A stretch of 64,000 nucleotides of DNA from UMGS1766 sp963660915 (GTDB taxonomy: Bacteria; Bacillota; Clostridia; Oscillospirales; Oscillospiraceae). The position numbers and the translations under genes are program-made. Under the pieces are notes generated by a model. The model was not told where the DNA came from. It did no database searches and saw only the letters and a program-made list of their open reading frames with translations. Below, piece after piece: positions 16,478 to 26,059 of the stretch. The stretch lies in NCBI GenBank assembly GCA_963660915.1, contig CAVLAO010000003.1, positions 57,767-121,766 of the forward strand. The letters run 5' to 3'. Each line of letters starts with the position of its first letter. Position 1 is the stretch's first letter.

Positions 16478-17062
16478 ATGGCAAAGAAAAACAACCGGAA
16501 TACAAAGGGAAAAATCGTTACTGCCGCCTGGGATCTCTTCTATCGTCAGGGCTATGAAAATACCACTGTGGAGGAAATTATTGAGGAATCCCAGACATCC
16601 CGCGGCTCATTCTACCATTATTTTGACGGAAAAGATGACCTGCTTTCCTCCTTAAACTATCTGTTCGACGACAAGTATGCGGAGCTGACAGAAACACTGG
16701 ACATGAATCAGAACAGCTTCGATATCCTGATGTATCTGAATCAGGAGCTGTTCGCCATGATCGAACACACGGTTTCCGTGGAACTGCTGGCGCAGATGTA
16801 TGCCGCTCAGCTGACCACCAAGGGGGAAAAGCACCTGTTGGATCGGGACCGGCTCTACTATCGTCTGCTGCGGCAAATTGCCCGTCAGGGACAGGAACGG
16901 GGAGAACTCCGGGATGATCTGCCCACCGGCGAGATTGTGAAGACCTATGCACTCTGCGAGCGCGCCCTGATCTATGACTGGTGCATTTGTGACGGAACCT
17001 ACTCCCTGCGGGAATACGCCGGCAAAATGATGCCCATCTTTCTGCTTCACATTCGAAAATAA
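16478..17062 (+). CDS. TetR/AcrR family transcriptional regulator
   Basis: 194 aa. The N-terminal helix-turn-helix (about residues 8-55: KGKIVTAAWDLFYRQGYENTTV...SRGSFYHYFDGKDDLL) is standard TetR. The C-terminal ligand domain is not assignable. Start MAKKNNRN at 16478 after GGAGG. It lies 167 bases upstream of putP on the same strand and may control it or itself, which is inference. The consensus promoter suggests it is well expressed unless repressed. Confidence 0.88.
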   Translation: MAKKNNRNTKGKIVTAAWDLFYRQGYENTTVEEIIEESQTSRGSFYHYFDGKDDLLSSLNYLFDDKYAELTETLDMNQNSFDILMYLNQELFAMIEHTVSVELLAQMYAAQLTTKGEKHLLDRDRLYYRLLRQIARQGQERGELRDDLPTGEIVKTYALCERALIYDWCICDGTYSLREYAGKMMPIFLLHIRK

Positions 17063-17159
17063 ATTTTCGATTTTATATATAATATTGTACAGCTTTATTT
17101 TCTGAAATAATCAGTATTTTTATTGATTAAATCGGAATTTGTATAGACACCATTCTGTA

Positions 17160-17188
17160 TTGTATTCTATTCCGTTCCCTGCTATAGT
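17160..17188 (+). promoter_or_regulatory. Promoter of putP
   Basis: TTGTAT (17160-17165), 17-base spacer, TATAGT (17183-17188), 41 bases before the start codon. Confidence 0.6.
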
Positions 17189-17229
17189 AGTGAAATCTTA
17201 TTGAGTAAAGTGAAAGAGAGACTTTTCCT

Positions 17230-18765
17230 ATGAGTTCATCCCAAATTTGCATCCTGATTTCCATTATCGCCTATCTGGCCGTGCTGCTCTATCTGGGCTT
17301 CCGCTGCTCCAAGGCCAGCAACTCCGCCGAGGAGTTCTATCTGGGCGGCCGCAAACTGGGCCCCTTCGTCACCGCTATGAGCGCCGAAGCCAGCGACATG
17401 TCCTCCTGGCTGCTGATGGGTCTGCCCGGTCTGGCTTATACCTCCGGTCTCTGCGACGTGGGCTGGACCGCCATCGGCATCGGTCTCGGAACCTACTTCA
17501 ACTGGCTGATCGTGGCCAAACGGCTGCGCCATTACACTGTGGTCGCCGGCGACTCCGTCACCGTGCCGGATTTCTTTGAAAACCGCTTCCGGGACAAAAG
17601 CCATCTGTTGATGGGCATTTCCGCTCTGGCCATTGTGGTCTTCTTTGTGCCCTACACTGCCTCCGGTTTCGCCGCCTGCGGCAAGCTGTTTTCCAGCCTG
17701 TTCGGCATGAACTACATCGCCGCCATGCTGGTCTCCGCCGCCGTAATCGTAATCTACACCGCCATGGGCGGCTTCCTCGCCGCGTCCATCACCGACTTCC
17801 TTCAGTCCATTGTCATGACCGTCGCTCTGGTCATCGTGCTGGTGTTCGGCTTCTCCATGGCCGGCGGCATAAACAACACCATTGATTATGTCTCCACTCT
17901 GGAAGGCTACCTCTCCTTTGTCAACACCCACGACGCCGCCACCAACACGGCCGTGTCCTACGGCGGCTTCCTTCCCATTTTCTCCACCGCCTGCTGGGGT
18001 CTGGGCTACTTCGGCATGCCCCATATTCTCCTCCGCTTTATGGGCATCGGCGACCCCAACAAGCTGAAAACCAGCCGCCGCGTTGCCACGGTATGGGTGT
18101 TCATTTCCATGTTTATCGCCGTCCTCATCGGCGTGGTCGGTCTTACCATGGTGCATGAGGGCTCCATTGAAGCCGCCGCCGATCCGGAACGGATTCTGAT
18201 TATGATTGCCACGAAGCTCTCCACCTTCGGCATTATTCCCGCCCTTCTGGCCGGTATCGTCATGGCAGGTATTCTGGCCTGCACCATGTCCACCTGCGAC
18301 AGCCAGCTGCTGGCCGCCTCCTCTTCCGTTTCCGAAAATATCCTCAAGGGTGTGTTCGGCATGAAGATCAGCACAAAGACCAGCATGATTATCGCTCGGG
18401 TGACTCTGGTAATTATCTCCCTCATCGGCGCCTTTATGGCCCGTGATCCGGATTCCTCCGTGTTCCAGATCGTCTCCTTCGCCTGGGCCGGCTTCGGCGG
18501 TGCCTTTGGCGCTGTGGTACTGTGCGCTCTGTTCTGGAGACGCGCCAACCGTTGGGGCGCGCTGGCAGGCATGATCGGCGGAGGCGTGATGGTGTTCGTC
18601 TGGAAATTTGCCATCAAGCCCTTAGGCGGCGTGTTCGGCATCTACGAGCTGCTGCCCGCCTTCCTGATCAGTCTGATTCTGATCGTTGTGGTCAGCCTGC
18701 TGACCCCGGCTCCCTCCAAGGAAATCACCGATGAGTTCGACAAGGTAAAGGCCATCAAGGACTAA
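17230..18765 (+). CDS. putP: Sodium/proline symporter (SSS family)
   Basis: 511 aa, about thirteen membrane helices from residue 5 on. The loop SAEASDMSSWLLMGLPGLAY after helix 1 holds residues of the sodium site typical of PutP, and GWTAIGIGLGTYFNWLIVAKRLRHYT follows. It imports proline with Na+. Ribosome binding site AAAGAGAG. Flanked by a TetR regulator upstream and a strong terminator downstream, so it is transcribed alone or with tetR. No proline-degradation genes are adjacent; proline may serve as a Stickland substrate or osmolyte. Confidence 0.9.
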   Translation: MSSSQICILISIIAYLAVLLYLGFRCSKASNSAEEFYLGGRKLGPFVTAMSAEASDMSSWLLMGLPGLAYTSGLCDVGWTAIGIGLGTYFNWLIVAKRLRHYTVVAGDSVTVPDFFENRFRDKSHLLMGISALAIVVFFVPYTASGFAACGKLFSSLFGMNYIAAMLVSAAVIVIYTAMGGFLAASITDFLQSIVMTVALVIVLVFGFSMAGGINNTIDYVSTLEGYLSFVNTHDAATNTAVSYGGFLPIFSTACWGLGYFGMPHILLRFMGIGDPNKLKTSRRVATVWVFISMFIAVLIGVVGLTMVHEGSIEAAADPERILIMIATKLSTFGIIPALLAGIVMAGILACTMSTCDSQLLAASSSVSENILKGVFGMKISTKTSMIIARVTLVIISLIGAFMARDPDSSVFQIVSFAWAGFGGAFGAVVLCALFWRRANRWGALAGMIGGGVMVFVWKFAIKPLGGVFGIYELLPAFLISLILIVVVSLLTPAPSKEITDEFDKVKAIKD

Positions 18766-18818
18766 TCTTCCCTATTCTTCCAACTCAACCGCCGGACGCA
18801 ATGATTCATAAACAATCA

Positions 18819-18868
18819 GGACGAAAGCAATCCCCTTCCTTCGGGTTTTGCTTTCGTCCTTTGATTTT
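18819..18868 (+). terminator. Terminator of putP
   Basis: GGACGAAAGCAA (18819-18830) / TTGCTTTCGTCC (18848-18859), followed by TTTGATTTTG. Confidence 0.85.
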
Positions 18869-18932
18869 GTAGGATAGGAAAGGCGGCACCGCCGTGTGAC
18901 AATCGACTTGTATGCCTTGCCCCCCAAATACG

Positions 18933-19814
18933 CTATTCTTCTTCGTTTGTCCGAAACGGCAGATAATCGATGAACTTTTTTACCGCCGGCGTGATATGCT
19001 TTCGATTTTTAATTGCCAAACCGATTGCGCGATAATACGGTTTTTTCAGCGGCCGTATCTCAACCCGATAGGGAATGCGCTGCAAAATCATGTCCGGCAG
19101 AATGCTGACCCCCATTCCCTTTTCCACCATTGCCATAATCGCAAAGTCTTCCCATGTGGTGAAGCGAATGTCCGGCTGCACCCCGGAACGCTCCAGCAGG
19201 TCGGAAACTTCCGTTTTTCCGCCGTGTTCCAACAGCAGGAACGGCAGACCGTCCAATTCCTCAATGGCGACCGTTTCTTTTTCTGCAAGGCAGTGGCCTG
19301 CCGGAAGCACAACCTTATATTCGTCCTGCTTCAGAAAAATCGTGTCAAATTGAGGACTCGTCGGAAGGCGCAAAAATCCGCAGTCCACCCGACCTTCCTT
19401 GATCCATTGCTCCACCTCATCATAGTCGCCGAGCAGCATTTCATATTCGATGCCGGGATAGTCCTTTTGCAGGGCAGAAAAAATGTTCGGAAGCCAGTGA
19501 ATTGCTGTGCTGGCAAAGGTGCCGATGCGGACAACGCCGGTCTCTATCCCGTTCATTCGGCAGATCTGTCCCTCTAACTCCTGATGGTCGTTCAGAACCT
19601 TGCGCAGAAACGGCAACACCTGCGCTCCGGCAGAGGTCAAACGGACGCCGTTTTTGCTGCGCTCCAGCAGGGTCATGCCCCACTCGCTCTCCAGATCCGC
19701 AACCATCTTGCTGATGGAGGACTGCGCATAATCCAGTTCCTGCGCCGCACGGGTGAAACTGCCCCGTTCCACCGTTTTGACAAAAGCAAGATATTTCAGC
19801 AGAGGATTATCCAT
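18933..19814 (-). CDS. LysR family transcriptional regulator
   Basis: 293 aa, normal for the family. Winged helix-turn-helix at residues 1-60 (YLAFVKTVERGSFTRAAQELDYAQSSISKMVADLE), then a periplasmic-binding-like effector domain beginning VVRIGTFASTAIHWLP. It is divergent from the MATE exporter gene across a 105-base spacer, so it probably controls that gene and itself. Effector unknown. Confidence 0.9.
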   Translation of the reverse strand: MDNPLLKYLAFVKTVERGSFTRAAQELDYAQSSISKMVADLESEWGMTLLERSKNGVRLTSAGAQVLPFLRKVLNDHQELEGQICRMNGIETGVVRIGTFASTAIHWLPNIFSALQKDYPGIEYEMLLGDYDEVEQWIKEGRVDCGFLRLPTSPQFDTIFLKQDEYKVVLPAGHCLAEKETVAIEELDGLPFLLLEHGGKTEVSDLLERSGVQPDIRFTTWEDFAIMAMVEKGMGVSILPDMILQRIPYRVEIRPLKKPYYRAIGLAIKNRKHITPAVKKFIDYLPFRTNEEE

Positions 19815-19874
19815 AACATATCCATTCCATTCTTCGATTTTAGTTATCTATTATATTCGCTTTTCACATTCTAC

Positions 19875-19900
19875 GATCTCTTGTATGATATTGCAAGATC
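19875..19900. promoter_or_regulatory. Inverted repeat in the LysR-MATE spacer
   Basis: GATCTCTTG ... CAAGATC (outer arms GATCT 19875-19879 and AGATC 19896-19900), 19 bases before the MATE start. A plausible LysR-type operator. Confidence 0.45.
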
Positions 19901-19919
19901 AATTCAGGAGCGAGGGAAT

Positions 19920-21266
19920 ATGAAATTAAACGCATCGAAAATCGATATGCTGCACGGAGCGCTGACCGGAAAACTGCTGTTATTTACGCTTCCGATCGCC
20001 CTGAGCAGTATGGTTCAGCAGCTGTTCAACGCAGCGGACACCGCCGTTGTCGGTTATTTCGGCAACGAGAGCGCACTTGCGGCAGTAGGAACAAATACCG
20101 AGATCATTGCACTGATCGTCACCGTCTCCTCCGGCCTGTCCCTCGGCGCAAATATTCTGATCGCAGCCTATATCGGGCAGAACAGGACGGCGGAACTGCC
20201 TGCTGTGGTACAAACGTCAATACTTCTGGCAATTCTCATCGGTTTCGCCGGTCTGCTTCTGGGGCAGACCGCGGCAGCACCGCTGCTAAGGCTGATCCGG
20301 ACCCCGGACGGCATTTTTGATCCGGCAAAGCAGTACCTGCAAATCTATATGCTGGGCTACCCGTTTTTGCTGCTGTACGATTTCGGCGCCGCCGCATTGC
20401 GGGCGCGGGGAGACAGCCGTTATCCCTTTCTTGTGTTGCTGATTTCCGGCATTGCCAATGTCGGTCTCAATCTGCTCTTTGTAATCGCATTCCGTATGGG
20501 CGTTGCCGGGGTTGCGATTGCCACCGATCTTTCCACGCTGCTTTCGGCGCTTGTCATACTGCACCGCCTGACAAAGGACGCCATGTTTCACCTTTCATTC
20601 CGCAGACCGGGGTTTTCCCTATCCATTGCGCGGAATATTCTGAAAACCGGTATCCCCTCTGCTGTACAGGGGGCTGTGTTCTGCTTTGCCAATCTCTTTG
20701 TGCAGGCATCCGTCAACCGCTTCGGAGAAACGGCAATTGCCGGAAGCACCATTGCCATGAATTTTGAATACTTCACCTATTACATTATTACGGCCTTTGG
20801 ACAGACAGCGACAACCTTTACCAGCCAGAACTACGCCGCCGGACAGTTGGATCGATGCCGGCGCATTCTGCGGCGGTGCCTGAGCCTGTCAACCGTGTGC
20901 AGTTCGATTCCGATTTTTATGATCGTTCTGTTCCGCGGCTTTTTCTCCTCTCTTTTCACCCCGGAAACCGCTGTACTTGAGAGTGCCTCCCTGCGCATCC
21001 TGTGTATCCTGCTGTTTGAACCGCTCTGCAATTTCTTCGAAATACCGGCGGGCGTTCTCCGGGGCAGCGGTCATGCGCTGTATCCGGCAGTCAGTACCAC
21101 CCTCGGAACCTGTGTGTTTCGCATTCTCTGGATCTGTACGGTATTTCAGGTCGCCCCCACGCTTCCGATGCTCTATCACGCATTTCCGCTTTCATGGGCT
21201 GTGACGATCGGACTGGTAAGTCTCGGCTTTCTGATCCTCCGCCCTTTCAAAGGTTCCGTTCCGTAA
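19920..21266 (+). CDS. MATE family efflux transporter
   Basis: 448 aa, twelve predicted helices. It opens GALTGKLLLFTLPIALSSMVQQLFNAADTAVVGYFG, the usual MATE/DinF-like N-terminus, and has the two-fold symmetric layout, with the second half starting RNILKTGIPSAVQGAVFCFANLFVQASVNRFG. Cation-coupled export of drugs or metabolites is the family role; substrate unknown. Start at 19920 after CAGGAGCGAGGG; an upstream open frame crosses the LysR gene and is rejected. Divergent from a LysR regulator; ends at a strong shared terminator. Confidence 0.9.
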   Translation: MKLNASKIDMLHGALTGKLLLFTLPIALSSMVQQLFNAADTAVVGYFGNESALAAVGTNTEIIALIVTVSSGLSLGANILIAAYIGQNRTAELPAVVQTSILLAILIGFAGLLLGQTAAAPLLRLIRTPDGIFDPAKQYLQIYMLGYPFLLLYDFGAAALRARGDSRYPFLVLLISGIANVGLNLLFVIAFRMGVAGVAIATDLSTLLSALVILHRLTKDAMFHLSFRRPGFSLSIARNILKTGIPSAVQGAVFCFANLFVQASVNRFGETAIAGSTIAMNFEYFTYYIITAFGQTATTFTSQNYAAGQLDRCRRILRRCLSLSTVCSSIPIFMIVLFRGFFSSLFTPETAVLESASLRILCILLFEPLCNFFEIPAGVLRGSGHALYPAVSTTLGTCVFRILWICTVFQVAPTLPMLYHAFPLSWAVTIGLVSLGFLILRPFKGSVP

Positions 21267-21292
21267 AGCGCAGCTCATTCAGCCAAAATTCA

Positions 21293-21336
21293 AAAAGGAC
21301 ATGTACCGTTAGGGTACATGTCCTTTTGCTTTTGCT
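21293..21336. terminator. Bidirectional terminator between MATE and tldE genes
   Basis: 15-bp perfect stem AAAAGGACATGTACC / GGTACATGTCCTTTT (21293-21327) with T runs on both strands. Confidence 0.9.
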
Positions 21337-22686
21337 TTAGCGGCCTGCAATGGAAAGTCCATCAACCAGAACCGACGGTGATCCATAACAGGTAATATCA
21401 CCGGGCGCCGGCACTTCCAGATTATCCGCCACGGCGACAACCCGCTTCAACAGATCGAAGAAATTTCCCGCCACGGTGAAGGATCGGATGGGCTTGGTCT
21501 TTTTCCCATTCTCAATTTGGAATCCACTGCTCTGAAGGGAAAAATCGCCGGAAATCGGATTGGCTCCCGCGTGAAGCCCTCCCACCGTGCGGATGTAAAT
21601 TCCCTCTCCCGCCTTCTGAACCAGCTCCTCCTCGCTGCAGTCCCCTGCCGCAAGGTAGAAGGTAAAGGGCTGCACAGAAACCGGTGCGGCATAGGAACGC
21701 TTGCAGGCGTTTCCCGTGGTGGTTTTGCCCGCCTCCGCCGCCCGGCGCCGGTCATAGAGCAGCGTAGTCAGTACACCCTTCTCCACCACATTCTTGCGTC
21801 GGGTCGGCACACCCTCTGCATCAAAGGGGATGGGCATGGCGCTCATCTCACTGAGGGGATCGTCCACTATCGTCACAACCGATGCGGCAATTTTCTCTCC
21901 CTCGCGATCTCGGAGCAGGGACAACCCCTTCCGCGCCGTTTCTGCGGAAAAAACCGTAGAGAAAGCCGCCAGCAGACTGCTCATAGCATCAGGGGCAAAC
22001 ACCACCGGATAAATCCCCGTTTCGGGAACTTCTGCTCCAAGCTTCTCCCGCGCCTGTCCCACCGCCTTTCGGGCCAGCTTTTCCACATCCAATGTGTTAA
22101 ACCGGCCTACTGCCATAACGGCCTCGTTGTCCTTTTCTCCGTTTTCCTCCACCACCGGAACGGCGACCGCTGTGGCGAAGGTGCGGTCATAGTTCAGATC
22201 AAGTCCTCTGGAATTCCAAATGCGGATGGTGGTGTGGTTTGCCCCCACCTCGTTCTCCGTTCCGATTCCTACGCCAGGGTGGGTGGCATAGAGCGCCTCC
22301 TGCAGGCGCAGTGCCTTCTGGATCAGTGCCTTGCTGTCCGGCATGGTTTCCTCCGAGTTCGGGACGGCCGGGTATTCCTCCTCCCCCGAGCTCAGGAAAA
22401 TCGGTTCTTCCTTCTCCAATGCAGCGGCATTGTCCATCGCCCGACGGACAATTTCCTCCGCCGCTTCCTCGCTCAGCAGCTGCGTGGAGGCATATCCCAT
22501 TTTACCCTGTACCGCGCAGCGGAAGCAGACGCCGCCCTCGGTGGCGGAGCAGAAATCCTTGACCTCGTCCCGGCCGTAAACGTCCACGCTCACTCCGTCG
22601 GCATAGCGAAAATAAAGCTCATAGTCCGCAAGTCCCTGCTTCTGTGCCCCACGGATGACCGCCTGTTGAAATTGCATCAGCTCCAT
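21337..22686 (-). CDS. pmbA: TldE/PmbA subunit of metalloprotease
   Basis: 449 aa. The non-catalytic partner of TldD. MELMQFQQAVIRGAQKQGLADYELYFRYADGVSVDVY is the typical N-domain and GLHAGANPISGDFSLQSSGFQIENGK the C-domain. It lacks the HExxxH zinc motif, as expected of TldE. TldD/TldE complexes degrade unfolded peptides and process some RiPPs such as microcin B17 and linaridin-like leaders (family knowledge); no precursor peptide was seen here. It follows tldD by 12 bases. Confidence 0.92.
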   Translation of the reverse strand: MELMQFQQAVIRGAQKQGLADYELYFRYADGVSVDVYGRDEVKDFCSATEGGVCFRCAVQGKMGYASTQLLSEEAAEEIVRRAMDNAAALEKEEPIFLSSGEEEYPAVPNSEETMPDSKALIQKALRLQEALYATHPGVGIGTENEVGANHTTIRIWNSRGLDLNYDRTFATAVAVPVVEENGEKDNEAVMAVGRFNTLDVEKLARKAVGQAREKLGAEVPETGIYPVVFAPDAMSSLLAAFSTVFSAETARKGLSLLRDREGEKIAASVVTIVDDPLSEMSAMPIPFDAEGVPTRRKNVVEKGVLTTLLYDRRRAAEAGKTTTGNACKRSYAAPVSVQPFTFYLAAGDCSEEELVQKAGEGIYIRTVGGLHAGANPISGDFSLQSSGFQIENGKKTKPIRSFTVAGNFFDLLKRVVAVADNLEVPAPGDITCYGSPSVLVDGLSIAGR

Positions 22687-22698
22687 ACCCTGTCCTCC

Positions 22699-24078
22699 TT
22701 ATCTTCCGCCCACGGTGATGGACGCCACACGGATCATTGGCTGCCCCACGTTGGTGGGAATGCTGCCGCTGGAGGCGCCGCACATGCCCTGTCCCATGTC
22801 CAGATTGGTTCCCACCATGTCGATTTTCTGAATAACCTCGGAGCCTTTGCCCACCAGACTGGCTCCCCGCACCGGCTCGCAGATTTTTCCGTTGCGGATG
22901 AGATAGCCCTCGTTGACTGCAAAGTTGAACTCTCCCGTCAGAGGATTGACCGAGCCGCCGCCCATCTCCTTTGCATACAGACCGTATTCAATGGAGGCAA
23001 TGATGTCCTCCTCCCGATCGGTTCCCGGTGCAATGTAGGTGTTAGTCATGCGGGAAGTGGTGACATAGGCATAGCTCTGGCGGCGGGCACTGCCGGTGGA
23101 TGCCATGCCCATGCGGCGACCGTTGAAGCGATCCACCATGTAGCTTTTCAGGATTCCGTTCTCAATCAGCACATTTCTTTGCGCCGGGGTGCCTTCGTCG
23201 TCGATATTGATCGATCCCCATGCGTTGGGGATGGTGCCGTCATCGATCGCCGTCACCTTCTCGTTGGCAATTTTCTCTCCCAACCGCCCCACAAAGGGCG
23301 ATCCTCCATAGGCCACAGCACTGGCCTCCAGGGAGTGGCCGCAGGCCTCGTGGAAAATCACGCCGCCGAAGCCGTTGTCGATGGCCACCGGCATCACGCC
23401 TGCCGGACAATAACCGGCCTCCGCCATGGTAACCGCCTGTCGGGCGGCGTGGATTCCCACCGCCTTTGGGTCGATGAAATCAAACATCTCCAGTCCCATG
23501 CGGCGGCCGGGACGGCAGGAGCCGGTCTGGGTCTCCCCGTTCCGCTCCGCCACGGCATCCACCATCAATCGGGTGCGGATCTGCCGGTCCTGCGTATACA
23601 GTCCCTCGCTGTTGGCAACGAGGATTTTATGATCCACGTCCAACAGCGTGCCGCTGACCTGACAAATGGCCTCGTGGTAATCCCGGGCGGCATAGCAGCC
23701 GCTGCGGAGCACGTCCACTTTTCCGGCATTTGCTGTTTTCGATGGAACCACCTTCACCGGATGGGCGTCTTCAAAACGAACCTCCTGCAGATGAATCTCC
23801 GCCGCTGCCCGGCTTTCTCCCAGTGCCGCGGCCGCCTGCTCCGCGCACCGAAGCAAGCCCGCCTCCGAAGTATCTACTGTGGTGGCAGTGACGCTGCGCA
23901 ATCCCTGAAACACCCGCACGGATGCCCCCGCAACCCGGGCGTCCAGAACGTCGTCTACCAGGTTGTCAATCATATGAATGCTGTGGTTCAGGGTGTCCTC
24001 TGCAAACAGCTCGGCAAAATCTCCGCCGGTAGAAACCGCCCTTTGCAGCACCCGCTCACAAATCTGCTTTGCAATCAT
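22699..24078 (-). CDS. tldD: TldD metalloprotease subunit
   Basis: 459 aa. The zinc motif HEACGH lies at residues 243-248, preceded by GGVIFHE. The N-domain and the C-terminal GMCGASSGSIPTNVGQPMIRV are typical. It forms a heterodimer with TldE, encoded immediately downstream, and cleaves peptides threaded into the cavity between the subunits. Start MIAKQICERV at 24078 after AGGAG. First gene of a two-gene operon. Confidence 0.93.
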   Translation of the reverse strand: MIAKQICERVLQRAVSTGGDFAELFAEDTLNHSIHMIDNLVDDVLDARVAGASVRVFQGLRSVTATTVDTSEAGLLRCAEQAAAALGESRAAAEIHLQEVRFEDAHPVKVVPSKTANAGKVDVLRSGCYAARDYHEAICQVSGTLLDVDHKILVANSEGLYTQDRQIRTRLMVDAVAERNGETQTGSCRPGRRMGLEMFDFIDPKAVGIHAARQAVTMAEAGYCPAGVMPVAIDNGFGGVIFHEACGHSLEASAVAYGGSPFVGRLGEKIANEKVTAIDDGTIPNAWGSINIDDEGTPAQRNVLIENGILKSYMVDRFNGRRMGMASTGSARRQSYAYVTTSRMTNTYIAPGTDREEDIIASIEYGLYAKEMGGGSVNPLTGEFNFAVNEGYLIRNGKICEPVRGASLVGKGSEVIQKIDMVGTNLDMGQGMCGASSGSIPTNVGQPMIRVASITVGGR

Positions 24079-24318
24079 ATCGGTTCTCCTTTTTCTTTTG
24101 CTGCTGTCATCTTACCTCAGTGCGCTGAAATCTGCAACCGCCCCATAATTCCATCACATTCAATCATCTTAAATCAAAACAAATCATATGGATTTTTTAA
24201 CCGCCTTTCTCATGCCTCTTTTGCATAGACTTATAATCGTTTTGGAATATCTTAATCAAATTTTTCTACAACAAATTGTATTTCAACCAAATTTGCACTG
24301 GCATTTAGCAAAAGGATA

Positions 24319-24327
24319 TGTTATAAT
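24319..24327 (+). promoter_or_regulatory. Extended -10 promoter of the sugar operon
   Basis: TG-T-TATAAT with only a weak -35 (TGGCAT 17 bases upstream); the transcript would have a leader of about 155 bases. Confidence 0.5.
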
Positions 24328-24435
24328 TCACAAACGCAAGGGGATACGTGATTTTTTGTCAATTTCTTTTGTAAAAGATCTTGATATTAAAGACTTTTTC
24401 CCCTTTTTGAATTTTAGCACATCCCTTCATCTGAC

Positions 24436-24455
24436 CAAACCGAACGTTCCGTTTG
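24436..24455. promoter_or_regulatory. Palindromic operator candidate
   Basis: CAAAC-C-GAACGTTC-C-GTTTG: all paired except one mirrored position. It lies 33 bases upstream of the ABC ATPase start and downstream of the likely promoter, the expected place for a LacI- or ROK-type repressor. Confidence 0.55.
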
Positions 24456-24488
24456 CAAGCCGGATTAGGGGAGAAAGAGAGGGATTGA

Positions 24489-26009
24489 ATGGAACCGCTG
24501 ATTCAAATGGTCGGCATCACAAAGGAATTCCCCGGTGTCAAGGCGCTGGACAACATCAGCCTGGACATTATGCCTGGCGAAGTTCACGTTCTGATCGGCG
24601 AGAACGGTGCCGGTAAGTCAACCCTGATGAAGATCCTGTCCGGTGTTTATACCCCCACCAGCGGCAAGATCATCTGCAACGGGCACGAGTACAGCCAGCT
24701 GGACACAAAGACTTCCTATAACGAAGGCATTGCCATCGTTTATCAGGAGCTCAGTGTCATCAACGAACTGTCCATTTTGGAAAACCTTTTTGTCGGTAAG
24801 CTGCCCACAAAGAAAATGGCCGGCTTTATTCCCACCGTGGACTACAAGCTGATGAACCAGAAAGCCGCCGAAGTGCTGAAGAAGGTCGGCCTGCATCGCG
24901 ACCCCAAAACCATGGTCGGCGACCTGCCCATGCCGGAAAAGCAGCTGTGCGAAATCGCCAAGGCACTGGTCTCCGGTGCAAAGGTCATCGTGCTGGATGA
25001 GCCCACCACCTCCCTGACCACTTCCGAGGTGGAGAACCTCCACAACCTGATCCGGAATCTGCGCTCAGAGGGCTGCGGCATCGTCTACATCTCCCACAAG
25101 ATGAGCGAGCTGCACAAGATCGGCGACCGCATCACCGTTTTGAAGGACGGATGCTATGTGGGCACCTATCCCGTGAACGAGATCACCATCGACGAGCTGA
25201 TCACCCTGATGGTCGGCCGCCAGATCAGCGGCACTTATCTGCAGGCCGACGGATTCGACCCGGAAAAGCAGCCGGTTATCTTTGAAATAAAGAACATCTC
25301 CCGTGCCGACGGGCTCTGCCGCAATATTTCCTTCCAGCTCCACAAGGGCGAGATTCTCGGCTTTGCCGGTCTGGTCGGTTCCGGCCGTACGGAAACCATG
25401 GAAGCCATCTTCGGCGCAGTACCGAAGAGCAGCGGCCAGATCTTTATGAACGGCAAGGAAATCAAAATCGACAGCCCCTACCACGCCATTCGTCAGGGTC
25501 TGGGCATGCTGACGGAGAATCGGCGTGAAACCGGCTTTGCCCACAACTTCACCTGCAAGCAGAACATCGCTCAGGTGCCCTATATTAAAACCTCCACTGC
25601 CGGCGGCATCGGCGGCCTGCTCAATGCAAAGCAGGAGCAGACCTGGGCCGAAGAGCAGAGGACAAGTCTGGGCATCAAGTGCACCAGCGTGGAACAGATG
25701 ACCACAAACCTCTCCGGCGGCAACCAGCAGAAAGTCATTTTGGGCAAATGGATGGCGGCGGAAACCGAAGTTGTTATCTTCGACGAGCCCACCAAGGGCA
25801 TCGACGTGGGCAGTAAGAGCGAAATTTACCGCCTGATGCGCCGTCTAGCGGATGATGGGCGAGGCGTGCTGATGGTTTCTTCGGAGCAGACGGAGCTGCT
25901 CAGCGTGTGCGACCGCATCGCCGTGTTCCGCGGCGGCGAGCTGCAGCAGATTCTTAACAACGCCGATGCATCCGAGGAAGAGATCGTCCGTATCTCCACC
26001 AATGAATAA
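24489..26009 (+). CDS. Sugar ABC transporter ATP-binding protein (RbsA/AlsA type)
   Basis: 506 aa with two nucleotide-binding halves. First half: Walker A IGENGAGKST at 36-45 and Walker B VIVLDEPTTSL; the signature region is degenerate (DLPMPEKQLCEI), as usual in this family. Second half: GFAGLVGSGRTE in place of a true Walker A, signature NLSGGNQQKV, and Walker B VVIFDEPTKGIDVG. It powers monosaccharide import with the permease and binding protein of the same operon; the neighbours point to D-allose or D-allulose. Start at 24489 after AGAGAGGG. Confidence 0.93.
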   Translation: MEPLIQMVGITKEFPGVKALDNISLDIMPGEVHVLIGENGAGKSTLMKILSGVYTPTSGKIICNGHEYSQLDTKTSYNEGIAIVYQELSVINELSILENLFVGKLPTKKMAGFIPTVDYKLMNQKAAEVLKKVGLHRDPKTMVGDLPMPEKQLCEIAKALVSGAKVIVLDEPTTSLTTSEVENLHNLIRNLRSEGCGIVYISHKMSELHKIGDRITVLKDGCYVGTYPVNEITIDELITLMVGRQISGTYLQADGFDPEKQPVIFEIKNISRADGLCRNISFQLHKGEILGFAGLVGSGRTETMEAIFGAVPKSSGQIFMNGKEIKIDSPYHAIRQGLGMLTENRRETGFAHNFTCKQNIAQVPYIKTSTAGGIGGLLNAKQEQTWAEEQRTSLGIKCTSVEQMTTNLSGGNQQKVILGKWMAAETEVVIFDEPTKGIDVGSKSEIYRLMRRLADDGRGVLMVSSEQTELLSVCDRIAVFRGGELQQILNNADASEEEIVRISTNE

Positions 26010-26059
26010 GAGAGCTAAGAGAAAATGAATATCGTAAATCTAGTACGGGGGAAACAAAG

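Larger units (their letters stand above)
24079..24488. other. 410-base control region upstream of the sugar operon
   Basis: AT-rich compared with the flanking genes. No gene seen. It contains an extended -10 element TGTTATAAT (24319-24327), a near-perfect 20-bp palindrome (24436-24455), and AAATTTGCA-like and CAAATTG-like short repeats near 24260-24300 that could bind further regulators. Confidence 0.6.

Noticed and set aside
21337..24078. RiPP maturation locus around TldD/TldE
   Set aside because: No precursor peptide, radical SAM or transporter specific to RiPPs is adjacent; the pair is more likely housekeeping.
21517..24228. A 900-codon open frame opposite pmbA and tldD
   Set aside because: Antisense frame produced by GC-rich codon bias. 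It has no recognisable motif and spans two well-supported genes on the other strand.
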